Positions 1-16,483 of a stretch of 64,000 bases of DNA are shown piece by piece (within the stretch, counting starts at the first letter, position 1; every line of letters begins with the position of its first letter). The stretch lies in NCBI GenBank assembly GCA_963681505.1, contig OY811985.1:310001-374000 (forward strand), given 5' to 3'. The notes below the pieces were generated by a model. It was given only the letters and a program-made list of their open reading frames with translations, did no database searches and was not told the origin of the DNA. The stretch is from Eunapius fragilis (taxonomy: Eukaryota > Porifera > Demospongiae > Spongillida > Spongillidae). Made by a program: the position numbers and the translations under genes.

Positions 1-270
1 AACCAGGTTACATATATATGGCTGTGCATGTGTAGTGATGAACCAGGATACATGTATATGGCTGTGCGTATAGCAATATATTACTCCACACGCATAGGCG
101 AATCACTCAATGGGCAAACAATAGGGCAACCGTTTCCTACATACAGCTGCCAACCTCAGTTACTATAGAAAGATAACTTTTGGTTGATGTCTTTTACCAC
201 TGCCACCACAAAGCAGCCTTGTTCATCCTTGTTCCCATCAGATAATCCTGTCATTTTATGTTTCTCTGCA

Positions 271-363
271 GCAAATGAACGCTAAGCAATTAGGGGATCA
301 AGTTGGTATGCACCCATACCAGATTATGTACACAAACACAAGTACAACACACACCATGCATGC

Positions 364-424
<61 letters not shown>

Positions 425-2913
425 ACACACATATGTACATACATATATCCAAAGTAATTTATAACATCCATCCATGCTTTTATAGGATGTGACCCCAGCA
501 ATCACCCATGTCAGTACAGACCACAGCCCTCTCTCACTTCCTGTATTGCAAAGAAGGACTGGCCCACCCTTACGTTTGTTCTCACCCATCTGGATGACTC
601 CACATTCCGAGTCACCCTTTATTGGCCTGATCTCACTAATGGTGAGTCTCCTTTCTCTTCCAACAAAATGTACACTGGTATTCATCTTTGTGTTGAGAAC
701 AGTGAGCTGTCTTGAAGGATTTTATGTGACTATGACCAGCTCACCTCTGGTACGCTCATCAGATGTTAAGTATATGTCTGAATGTCAGTGCCTTCTATTA
801 AACAAGGTAACACACAGCCATGCCACCTTATCCCTGCCTGCTCCACTAACAATTTGGTTCATCTTACAGACTGCCCAAAACTATACATTTGAAGGGGCTT
901 ATCAGAAAGACAAGACTGCCCTGCGTAAATCCTATCTAAAGCTCACCCTCCTTCCTGACGATGATGGGCCTTCCGTGGAGTTTGAAAACCCAAAGCAGTG
1001 TCACAATGTGTACATGCGTCCTGATCGGTGCAATGTCTGTGGCCAGCAGTGTAAGTACACCAGTTAGACCTCTTCCCTGTGGCAACTTTAACTGCATAAC
1101 CAATAGCACTGAAATACTTGGGCATCACATTGGTGAACATAAGCACCTTCTGGACTGAAAATTGTTCCATGCGTTCTGTTGTGTCATGGCAACTAGCATC
1201 TCCTTACTACCCCACCATCCCATCAAGCATCAAAACATACCTTTATCTCATTGGCTACGACTCACAGCCTAACAACACCACAGTTGTGGTCACAGGCCAG
1301 GTAATCACACTCACACACCATGGATACTCTGTTACCATGGATACTCTGTAACACGTCTCTTGTCCACAGACAAATGCCACCTTGGAAGGTCCCTTGGATG
1401 ACTCACTGTCCTACCAATTGAAGGTAGACCACATGCCTCATCCCACCTTCCCCCTACCCACCCCCACACCTACCCTACCCCACACCTACCCCACCCACGC
1501 CTACCTACCCTACACCTACCCACCCACCCCCACACCTACCCACCCCCACCCCCACACCACCCCCACACCACCCCCACACCACCCCATCCCTACCCACCCA
1601 CCCCCACACCTACCCACCCCCACACCACCCCCACACCACCCCACCCCTACCCCACCCCTACCCACCCCCACACCTACCCACCCCCACTCCACCTCCCCCC
1701 ACACCACCCCCACACCACCCCACCCCTACCCCACTCCTACCCCACCCCTACCCCACCCACCTATTCACCTGTGATCGTCATGACGTTGTTTGCAGCTACT
1801 GGTAGTGGACTGTACATGTTCCTTAGAAACCATCTGGTACACAATCTCTTTCCCATCAGGTATGGTGATGTAGAATATGTCTTACTTTTCATCCATTGGT
1901 CTCTTTGTTTTACAGATTTGTGTGTAATTTCACCCAATGCAACCAATCATCTTCAACCATCCTCCTTATCTGGCCCCTCCTCCACAGCTGGCCCCTTCTC
2001 CTCATCTGGCCCCTCCTACTCATCTGGCCCCTCCTCCTCATCTGGCCCCTCCTCCTCATCTGGCCCCTCCTCCTCACTTGGCCCCTCCTCCTCATCTGAC
2101 CCGTCCTCCTCACCTGACCCCTCCTCCCCTTACCCTACTCCAATCACATCATCTAGTACATATACATCATCAGACCATGATGCCTCCTCCCCAGCCCCAT
2201 CTCCAGAGAACCCACACAGAAGCATATCATTGCTGAGCTGGCCACTACTGGCGGCAGCCATAGGAGTGGGAGGGTTACTGACTGCTATTGTCTTGGCTGC
2301 ATCATATGTACTGTGCAGGATGAAAGAGGTACCTCTGTCATTAGAATGTGGAACGGACACAGGTACCAAAATCTCAACCACATCACGGGATTGTTCCTGG
2401 TCTAACTCAGATGACACAGCTATGTACTCTCTTCCATTGGGTGATAACGGACACACCCTTTCCCAGTCATATCACCACTCAGCAATACTGGTGTACTCAC
2501 TTAACACTCCACAAACAGAAACTGAAGCAATAATGGAGTTGATTGTAAAGCGGTTAGCCTTATATGGAATACGTATTTTGCACTATGATAAGAGCTACCA
2601 TCGCTGCAACCCATCTGACTGGCTTGAAAATCAGCTAAGGTCAAGTCCCCAGGCCATATTTTGTGTTTGCAACAGACAGTTTAATGACGAGTGGGAAAAT
2701 GGTGGGGATTCCCCTATTCGCCCCCTGCGCCACCTTCTGTTAGGAGGCATACAGAGAGGGTGTGACTGCTCCCAGTACGCTGTCATCAGGACAAAGAGAA
2801 ACTTTGATGGCATTCCAAGCTTCCTGAACATGTACACAATGTTCATGATAGGGGAAGAGGAGGAGATTGCAAGGTTTGTCATCAAGCAAGCCAAATACTC
2901 ACTACCCGCATAG
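271..2913 (+). CDS. SEFIR-domain single-pass receptor (IL-17-receptor-like), 5' partial
   Basis: Seen: a series of exons (about 271-305, 487-639, 702-808, 870-1050, 1140-1300, 1371-1423, 1795-1835, 1915-2913) bounded by AG/GT. They encode a Cys-rich ectodomain, then a Ser/Pro-rich stalk of GPSSSS repeats. A hydrophobic segment (LLAAAIGVGGLLTAIVLAAS) near 2250-2310 follows, then a cytoplasmic SEFIR domain. SEFIR hallmarks are a first strand AILVYSLN, a later WLENQLRSSPQAIFCVCNRQF and a following DEW. Known: SEFIR domains occur in IL-17 receptors and Act1 and signal by homotypic contact. Inferred: a type I signalling receptor. The first visible exon begins at a splice acceptor, so the start codon and signal peptide lie left of the window. 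The stop is at 2911-2913. The exact ectodomain fold is not recognised, and orthology to a given IL-17R is not claimed. Confidence 0.75.
1441..1766 (+). repeat. C-rich intronic minisatellite (CCCACACCTACC-like)
   Basis: Imperfect CCCCACACC / CCCACCCCTACC repeats fill the SEFIR-gene intron between the exon ending near 1423 and the exon starting near 1795. The C-rich strand is the sense strand, which gives a pyrimidine-rich run upstream of the acceptor. Confidence 0.85.
1967..2131 (+). repeat. Coding 18-bp repeat (GPSSSS stalk)
   Basis: About nine copies of TCTGGCCCCTCCTCCTCA encode a GPSSSS stalk just outside the SEFIR receptor membrane segment. The composition suggests a mucin-like, O-glycosylated spacer (inference). 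Copy number is likely to vary between alleles. Confidence 0.85.
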
Positions 2914-3194
2914 AGCACAGGGAAACATCTCAAATAGAATGCATATATTGCCAGACCATTTAACCACTTCCTGTGTCACATGATGTTTATGTAGAATGCA
3001 ATGATACCCTATTATGAAACACAGGTGTACAATGACACCCTATTATGAAATATAGGTGTGCAATGACACCACATTGTATTTGGAACGCTAGGTGTTATTA
3101 AATCCCTGGAATCATTCCAATGAATGCTCACCAAAAGCCTCTTACATGCACCCTCTATCAAACAGATACACATACAGTTATGTCACACAGTCAG

Positions 3195-7120
<3,926 letters not shown>

Positions 7121-8421
7121 TGGGTGTGTGTATGTGTGTACATGCGTGGGTGTATGTGTGTATGCGTGCGTGTGTGTGTGTGCGTGTGTGTGTGTGTGTA
7201 TGCGTGTGCGCGCGTGTGGTTGTATGTATGTGCGTGTTTGCGCGCGCGTACATCACGTGTTGTGTGTGTATGTGTGTGTGTGTGTGTGTGAATGTGTGTG
7301 TGCGTACGTACGTAGCATGAAAGTTAAGTCGTCAACATAGAACAGACCATGTTCCTTATTACCTTAAACCACTGTGACGCCTCTACATGGCAGTCTAGGA
7401 TATTAAGGCCTCCAATACAAGGAGTACACCCGTTAACCAGCTCAATGGTGACGCACTTCCACGCATCGTTCAGACCTATCAATATGAACATTCCTCACAG
7501 CTCCGCATCTTTTATTATTTTATTAAGCCTACAAACTACCAACCGCATAATTAGGTAATTACAGAAGGGAGTTACCCTAATTCACCAATATCAGGACAAT
7601 CAATGCTCAGCCAGCACAGGTGGTCAGACAAGCCAGCACAGGCGGTCAGATATCTCATGACAATCCAGCACAGGCGGTCAGATATCTCATGACAATCCAG
7701 CATAGGTGGTCAGATATCTCATGACAATCCAGCACAGGTGGTCAGATATCTCATGACAAACCAGCATAGGTGGTCAGATATCTCATGACAAGCCAGCACA
7801 GGTGGTCAGATATCTCATGACACATTATCACTATGGTCTCTGCTGCCATTGTGGTATCCGCATGTAGTTTTTAAATCTGCTATGGCTTCACTAGTTGGAC
7901 AGGTTATAACAGATTGCATCATCTGTGACTATGACCAATTTGTCATGAGATGTGACCACCTGTGCTGGCTTGTCATGAGATGTGACCACCTCAAGCCAAA
8001 TGATGATCAGGATAAGGTATGCTATGAGCCATAGCAATACAACAAACCAAAACATGGACTAGTCATATGACAGCAGTGGGCCAAGGATGGCTGCTGGCTA
8101 TGCATGCAGGGGACAAACTGGGGTGCGTGCTAAGCCCTGATAGTGTGGAGGTATCTTAGTGGGAAACAGTTCCTTACCCCCTCCCCCAGGAGCCATCAAG
8201 GGTTATGTCAAAATGGAGATGCACCCCACATTAATATGTAGGTCCTTACCCACCCCACATTAACAGGTAGGTCCCTATTTCAAATAGGTCTAATCTAACA
8301 AGGTGGGCTATGCCGCAACCAATACGCTATCTAGTCCACCTGACACGTAGTATGAATTTTTGAAATGAAACAAACCTCAATCATATTTGATTATTTCTAC
8401 GAATGTCTGAATGCCTAAACT
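7121..8421. other. Intergenic region with a forward/inverted repeat cluster
   Basis: The stretch lies between the 5' side of the VPS9 gene and the stop of UGGT. It begins with GT-rich microsatellite (to about 7310). At 7612-7830 there are about six copies of a 37-38-bp unit containing GGTCAGATATCTCATGACA and CCAGCACAGGTG. At 7940-7995 two copies of the same unit occur in the opposite orientation. Near 8220-8275 there is a short duplication around CCCCACATTAA. No supported gene is seen; a 61-codon ORF at 7849-8034 is unsupported. Confidence 0.7.
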
Positions 8422-11400
8422 CTATAGTTCCTGATGAGTATTCTTATGGGAGGCTTGCTGAGGCTCCAAAACCTTCTGTTGAAGTGCTCTGGCCTCTTCA
8501 TCATATGCAGTCCATTCAGGGACAATCCTTACAGCACTAACCAACTTGGGTTCCTTAGTCATTGGGTTGTTACACTGCAAAACGGCACAAACAGTTGGTT
8601 GGCATTAATTAGGGTGTTGAAGGGTAACCACAGCCATGCACAAAGGTGACCAATCAGTGGTACATACAATCCTCCTCCCCAGACTTACAAGGTCAATGGT
8701 CTTTGCACTTTTTTTGCTTTCATCACTGCACCATGTCTCACACCAGAGCCATTCCTGGGGGAGGGAGGCGATGGGCACCTGATGAATCATGTTGTTAGGA
8801 AGATCCTGGTCAAGGTTAGCAAGACTGTTGGGGTCTTGGCTGAGGGCTTGGTACTGGCCCCTTAGACGATCTCCAGCTGCCAGCTGCCTGAACCGCAGCA
8901 GGTCAACCACATACAGTGCACTGATATGGTACTTGCGGTTGCCTAGGTGATTATACCAGTAACCCTTCTTCCAAAATCTACATTGATAAGAGGGTGAGGG
9001 AGCGAGTAGTGAGGGAGAGGTGAGGGAGGGAGATAAGAGTGAGGGAGGGAGAGGTGAGGGATGGAGAGAAGGTGAGGGAGGGAGAGAAGGGTGAGGGAGG
9101 GAGAGGATACAGCAAAATATTTTAATGCCATCATTAATTAATGTTAAATCAACAGACCATCTACACGTAGATGAAAGCAGGCACTACTTCAAAGCAATTT
9201 TTGGGTATTAATACATTAATTTTCTTACTGAGCCATCTAAAAAGGTTAAGCAACACATGGGTAGGTAGTATTTTTAACTTTACTCTATCGATATATACCA
9301 TACTCTACATGTAGATGATATGCGTCTACGCATAGACATATACAATACTCTACATGTAGATGATATGCGTCTACGCATAGACAGCGATTTAACATTAATA
9401 CAAGAACACTATGCCATTGGATTTACTTAAATCCTTCCATCTCTGGTCGACTGTCGCAGAATGGAGTGTACCCATAGGGAGCACCATGAAGTGGTATTTC
9501 AAGGAGCTCTTTCAAATCAGTACGCACCACCTGACCAGGGAATGTGATGGTGTGAACATGTGATGGTGTGCCAAGCATGATGTATGACTTATACACACCT
9601 GATCTGCGTCAACAAAGATGATCTTCCTCACATTAAGAGGAAAGAGGACATCCAGGAAAAGTATCTTATAGCTGCAAGATCATTGCCATGGCAACACATT
9701 TTTTGGCAAACGAAATGGGCTCACCCCCAAATGATGCGTTGCTTCTCAGTCTGCTGATGTAACCAACGAGGCCACTTGTATTCAACCAGCTGATACTGGA
9801 AACCGTAATGCTTAGCCATGTGTGGTATAAAGCTCTGTACGTGTGTGGTAAGGTGAGTGAGTACCAACTCAATTCAAACATGCTTAGCATACCTTGAAGG
9901 TTGGAGATAGAAAGTTCTTAAGGAACCAGAACTTGACAGGGTTATGTGTGTGCTTCAGCACACTTAACATCATGATCCTGTATGTAATGACATCACACAA
10001 TGACACCATCAAGTTTGGGTAATAACAATCGCCAAAGCATTGCCTTCAGGAGATGTAAGGTTAAATTCAGTACCTTAAGAACCGCTCATACAGGTGTCCT
10101 GAAGCTAAGGAGAAGATATTAATGGTTTCATTTGCTGACATTTCAGCTTTCTTCTTCTCCTTCTTCCCTCCTTCTTCACCACTAAGGAAGCTAATTCAAA
10201 AGTGGACACACACATGTTTGCACCCTTTTATTTCTAGCACCCACTTTGAAACAGTGTTCCACAGTCCACCTTCCTCAACATCCTGTGTGCCCTCCTCATG
10301 GAAGCCTTCATCATCACTGAGAAGGCTGGCAGACTCCATGCCTGGCTTACGGGTCACTCTGACCACCATCATCACCCCCTTGAAGCTATTAACTGCAACC
10401 CGAATATCCCCCCCAAGCTTTGATTCCTCAGCTCCTTGGTAACTGTAAGGGAAGAGCAATGTACTAACAGAGCGATCTACCATAAGATAGAGATAGACAC
10501 ATATATACATCTCCCCTCCTCCTCTCATATGCCCCTCCCCACATACACCCTCCCCATCCTCTCATATGCCCCTCCCCACATACACCCTCCCCATTCTCTC
10601 ATATGCCCCTCCCCACATACACTCTCCCCATTCTCTCATATGCCCCTCCCTCTCCCCTTCAAACCACAACTTACCTGACAATGTCATATATCTCCCTGGA
10701 GCTGCCTCCTCTCAACCTTAGGGTCCACACTCCAGGTGTGGCCTTCAGTTGGTAGTAGCCCAGGTTGGCCATCACAATGGTATCAAATACTTCAGGATTT
10801 TTGGCTGTACCCAATATCAGCTGCAGTCCTGGTACGGGGTTCTGTGAAGAGCTATCAGAACACTGGCCTGCAGTGAACATAGCAGTGAAGGCAACGTTGG
10901 GCAGTGATGGTGGTGATGATGAGGGTGCAGCAGTGATGGTGGTGATGAGGGTGTAGCAGTAATGGTGGTGATGAGGGTGTAGCAGTGATGGTGGTGATGA
11001 GGGTGTAGCAGTGATGGTGGTGATGAGGGTGTAGCAGTGATGGTGGTGATGAGGGTGTAGCAGTGATGGTGGAGTGATGAGGGTGTAGCAGTGATGGTGG
11101 TGATGAGGGTGTAGCAGTGATGGTGGTGATGAGGGTGTAGCAGTGATGGTGGTGATGAGGGTGTAGCAGTGATGGTGGTGATGAGGGCGTAGCAGTGATG
11201 GTGGTGATGAGGGTGTAGCAGTGATTGTGGTGATGAGGGTGTAGCAGTGATGGTGGTGATGAGGGTGTAGCAGTGATGGTGGTGATGAGGGTGTAGCAGT
11301 GATGGTGGTGATGAGGGCGTAGCAGTGATGGTGGTGATGAGGGTGTAGCAGTGATGGTGGTGATGAGGGTATAGCAGTGATGGTGGTGATGAGGGTGTAG

Positions 11401-14400
11401 CAGTGATGGTGGTGATGAGGGTGTAGCAGTGATGGTGGTGATGAGGGTATAGCAGTGATGGTGGTGATGAGGGTGTAGCAGTGATGGTGGTGATGAGGGT
11501 GTAGCAGTGATGGTGGTGATGAGGGCATAGCAGTGATGGTGGTGATGAGGGCATAGCAGTGATGGTGGTGATGAGGGTTTAGCAGTGATGGTGGGATGTG
11601 CCTCACCCACCTTCCACCAATATGTACTCCAGACTAAATACAGCGTATATCCCATGATCAGCTGAAGCTAAATGAATGTTATCTAGGTCATGAGGAGTGG
11701 TTTCCACGGTGACCATCCAGGAATGAGGGACGTCCATCTTAAGTGTCAAGAGGGATGAGTGTGGGAGAGATGAGAAGACTGCCATTGGACCATCTGTTGG
11801 GCTATGTAAAAAAAAAGATGCTTCAAAAGGTACAAACATTGGAGGAAGGGAAGGAGGGATGGAGGAAGGGAAGGAGGGATGGAGGAAGGGAAGGAGGGTG
11901 GAGGGCTCACCTTCCATCTTCATTGAAGGTGAGTTCAGGGTCAATCACATATCGATAGAAGCTTTAGAAATGATAATTAATTTAAAACAGCATGACTATC
12001 ATGTGATCAATAGCCTACATGTGCATGACTGTCATGTGATCGATAGCCTACATGTGCATGACTGTCATGTGATCGATAGCCTACATGTGCATGACTGTCA
12101 TGTGATCGATAGCCTACATGTGCATGACTGTCATGTGATCGATAGCCTACATGTGCATGACTGTCATGTGATCGATAGCCTACATGTGCATGACTGTTGT
12201 CATACCTCTTGATGGGGAGATCAGAGAGCTTGTGCTGGGGGTTGAGGTACAAGTGTATGTCCACAGCCATGATGGAGTGCAGAGCAATCAACAGCGGAAC
12301 TATCTTTTGGACCTGGGAGGACAGGGGATCTAGGTAGGCCATCACCTCCAATGGCGGGCCTGGAATGATTGGCTTGATGTGGATATAACTGAAGTGGGAG
12401 AAAGTACACACTATCTTATGATCTGCAAGTGGGATGAGGGGTGAAGGATGAGGATGAGGGTGAGGTGAGGAATGAGGGTGAGGGTGAGGAATGAGGGTGA
12501 GGAATGAGGGTGAGGAATGAGGGTGAGGAATGAGGGTGAGGGTGAAGGTAAGGAATGAGGGGGAGGGTAAAGGATGAGGGTGAAGGTGAGGGTGAGGGAG
12601 GATGCATCAGATACCTATACTCCTGTTTGAGGGCAGGTAAGGATACCCTGTGTTTAGCTGGCTGGCTGTACAGCAAAGACACCAACTTCATCACAAGGTC
12701 GCTCCTGAACTCAGAGGTGTCTTCATCGGGGTCCAGACCCTCAATCACCATTCCATCCACGACCTTAAGAATGTCACTGACATGGGAAGTCTGCTCCATT
12801 TTAAACAACAGATCAAAGTCAGGAAGAAGGAATGACTCATTCTGTTCCAGTGGTCCAACCAACTGTAACCCATGACAGATAACATAGCTAAGCTGCAATG
12901 GTCATACCTCCTCCCCAGACTTACCCTTCCATTGCTCAACACAGCTGTTACACCAGGTGAAAGTCCAAGCATTCTGCACAGGTCACTATGACGACGAATG
13001 GTTTTCAAACAGGCTGGACTCTCCAATACTTGCTTGAGCTTGTCTGCATTGATTCCCTGTGAAAGATAAGCTATCTTATCATGCACACACGCACACACAA
13101 GCACACCACACACACACCTCCACTTCACTGGCAATGCCCAAGATATCTTCAATATTGGCAGCAGGTTGAGTGCGAAGCAGGAGTGCTTCAATTAGAGCAG
13201 CAACCTTTTGTGGGCGTTGACTAGTGATAACGGCCCACAGAGCCCTTGAAAGAAGTGTATCTGACTCTGCCCCCAGGGTGTTGTAAACCACACCCACTCT
13301 CAATGCAGGCTCACTGGACTGTATGAATAAAATTTTATACATTGCCAATATGTAAACATGTCTTTATTCCTACCAGGTAACGAATAGCATGTAGCAGTGT
13401 GTTCCTGCCCTGCTCAGAGCTAACATCTGCTATCACCCACATGGTCATCAGCTTTGTCGTGAATTCACCTGGAGAGTACACAACACCATTATCCTGTTCC
13501 CTCCATACTACTCCCACCACCATCACCTTGTCCCCTCCACACTCCTTACCATCACCTTGTCCTCACACCCAACACCATCACCTTGTCCCCTCCACATTCC
13601 TTACCATCACCTTGTCCCCTCCACATTCCTTACCATCACCTTGTCCCCTCCACACTCCTTACCATCACCTTGTCCCTCCACACTCCATACCATCACCTTG
13701 TCCCTCCACATTCCTTACCATCACCTTGTCCCTCCACACTCCTTACCATCACCTTGTCCCCTCCACACTCCTTACCATCACCTTGTCCCTCCACATTCCT
13801 TACCATCACCTTGTCCCCTCCACACTCCTTACCATCACCTTGTCCCCTCCACACTCCTTACCATCACCTTGTCCCCTCCACACTCCTTACCATCACCTTG
13901 TCCCTCCACACTCCTTACCATCACCTTGTCCCCTCCATACTCCTTACCATCCACATGATGAATGTACTTGATCTCTCCTGCCACTTGCCCCACCATCTCA
14001 CGCAAGGTCAGCCCTCCAACATCACTAGACACTGGTGGTATTGCTAAGAGTAGATGTGCAGGTCACTACAGAGTGGCAACAGCTCACGTGGAGTAATCAT
14101 GTCCAGCCTTTTGTTAGCAGTGCTCAGGACATGCCTATTGGTCCGCTTCAGTATGTTAGAGGCACCCATGAAGTAGTCGTAGACATTAGTTGAGTCATCT
14201 ATCCTGTTCTGAAGAGAGGAGTAGGAAGGGATGAAGGGAAGGGATGAAGGGGAGGAATGAAGGGAAGGGATGAAGGGGAGGGATGAAGGGAAGGGATGAA
14301 GGGGAGGGATGAAGGGAAGGGATGAAGGGGAGGGATGAAGGGAAGGGATGAAGGGGAGGGATGAAGGGGAGGGATGAAGGGAAAGGATAAAGGGAAGGGA

Positions 14401-15426
14401 TGAAGGGGAGGGATAAAGGGAAAGGATAAAGGAAAGGAATGAAGGGAAGGGATGAAGGGGAGGGACGAAGGGAAAGGATAAAGGGAAGGGATGAAGGGGA
14501 GGGATGAAGGGGAGGGATGAAGGGAAGGGATGAAGGGAAAGGATAAAGGGAAGAGATGAAGGGGAGGGATGAAGGGAAGGGATGAAGGGGAGGAATGAAG
14601 GGAAGGGATGAAGGGGAGGAATGAAGGGGAGGGATGAAGGGAAGGGATGAAGGGAAGATGAGATAATGGTGTGTTGTGTACAACAACTAGTACAGAGGCA
14701 CACTACTTTACTTAGGGCAACATCAGCTGATAGGCTAGCTATCATACCTGATAGGCTAGCTGAGCTATCACCATTGACTGATGCTGCATCTTATTCACTA
14801 GTGCTGACTCCAGATCCTAGAGAGGGAGAGAGATAACTCTCACGCAATGAGGTTAGTGTATGGTATTTCCTACCTCCTCCATGTTCAGCTGGATACCATT
14901 GAAAAATGCTTGGGGTGTACTTGATAAACCTTTCTCCTTGAAAAAATCTGTTGCTTTCTGTAAAACCCACCAATTCAAACAAGTCACACCAGCACACAAC
15001 ACACATACACAAACGCCACATACACACAAATACAGTCACACATCACAATCACAGTACACTCAATCTCATATAATACACTCACAAATATATACACGCACCT
15101 TTCTGAAGTCTTCATAAGGAGATGCATCCCCAAAAACACTCTCCAAATCAGGGTCATCTTTCCTGCTGCCAAAAGTCTGCGCAAACTTCTCGACTATATA
15201 TCCCTTGGTAAGTGTACTTAGGCCGGAGTTCTGGTGCTCTATAAGCCAACGCACTGCCTCCCTTGGGGAGCTCTTGTGAGCCAAATGGTAGAACCCCCGG
15301 GACAAGGCTACACTGAGCTCCTTGTCTCCGCTGTCACTAGTCACCAGCACTAAGCCCATCCTGCACACACACACACACACCACACACACACAATGCACAC
15401 ACACACACACACACACAACACACAAC

Positions 15427-15468
<42 letters not shown>

Positions 15469-16427
15469 CATAAAAACTTTGCCCTCAGAACCACCAGTGA
15501 TTACTAACCTTAGCGGAACAGCATGATCCAAAAACAATCTAATGTACTCAACTATCTCCAATCCCTTGTTGGTTGCTGGGTCCACGAAGAACACCTACAG
15601 CCAGTCACACACACACACACATGCCTACAAGGTCTACAAAGAGTAGGTCTGCTTCACATACCACAGTGAATACATTCTTGGCCACTTGTCTTAGCATCCC
15701 AGGGTAGACTGGCCTGAGGAAGTCCCTGACAGAGGAGGGCCATCCACCATACACCTTATCCTTTTCCAGATCATTAACAAACTAGATTGAGGGACAACCT
15801 CATCAAAGCTGCTACATCAAGGCCCCAGACCTACAATAACACTTTCATTTCTGACGTCCAATCCAAATGCAACATTCTCAGAGTGAGCAGACAGACGTAG
15901 GAGATCCTGCCAATGTGAGGTTGGAACTCTAAGCCTTTGGAGGCCTGTGATTAGTGAGGACTCAGAACGAAGGACATCTTGAAGGCTGGGAGAGAGTGAA
16001 GGGAGGGAGGAGGGGAAGGAGAAAGGGAGGGAGGTGGAGAGGGATAGGAGATGAAGGAGAGGGATGGAGGACACCATATACACGGGCCAGCTTGTTGGCT
16101 GACATTTCACAGGTACTTGGACTCACTTGAACACATCCAAGTCCTCATCCCTCAGGACAATGCTGTCCAGCTGAAGTACCACATCTCCTGGGTTGACCCC
16201 AATCTCTGCCAGCGTCTACGAAAACATGCAAATGAATGTGTGCAAGTCCATCACAGCCATGACAGCTGCACCTGTTGGTTGAGCTGTATCTCAGCTCTCA
16301 GCTGAGGATCCACCTGACTTCGCCATAGTGACCTATCAAGTGTGTGCATGTGTGTGTGAGTACATGTGTGAGTGTGTGAGTACATGTGCGAGTGTGTGAG
16401 TACGTGTGTGTTTGTGTGTGAGTACAT

Positions 16428-16483
<56 letters not shown>

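Noticed and set aside
10671..11655. Minus-strand ORFs of 245-311 codons rich in His/Thr/Ser
   Set aside because: Repeat read-through in a UGGT intron; the flanking UGGT exons splice across it.
13399..14047. Plus-strand ORFs of 130-190 codons ([12 protein letters not shown] repeats)
   Set aside because: Antisense to a UGGT intron minisatellite; no homology and no splice support.
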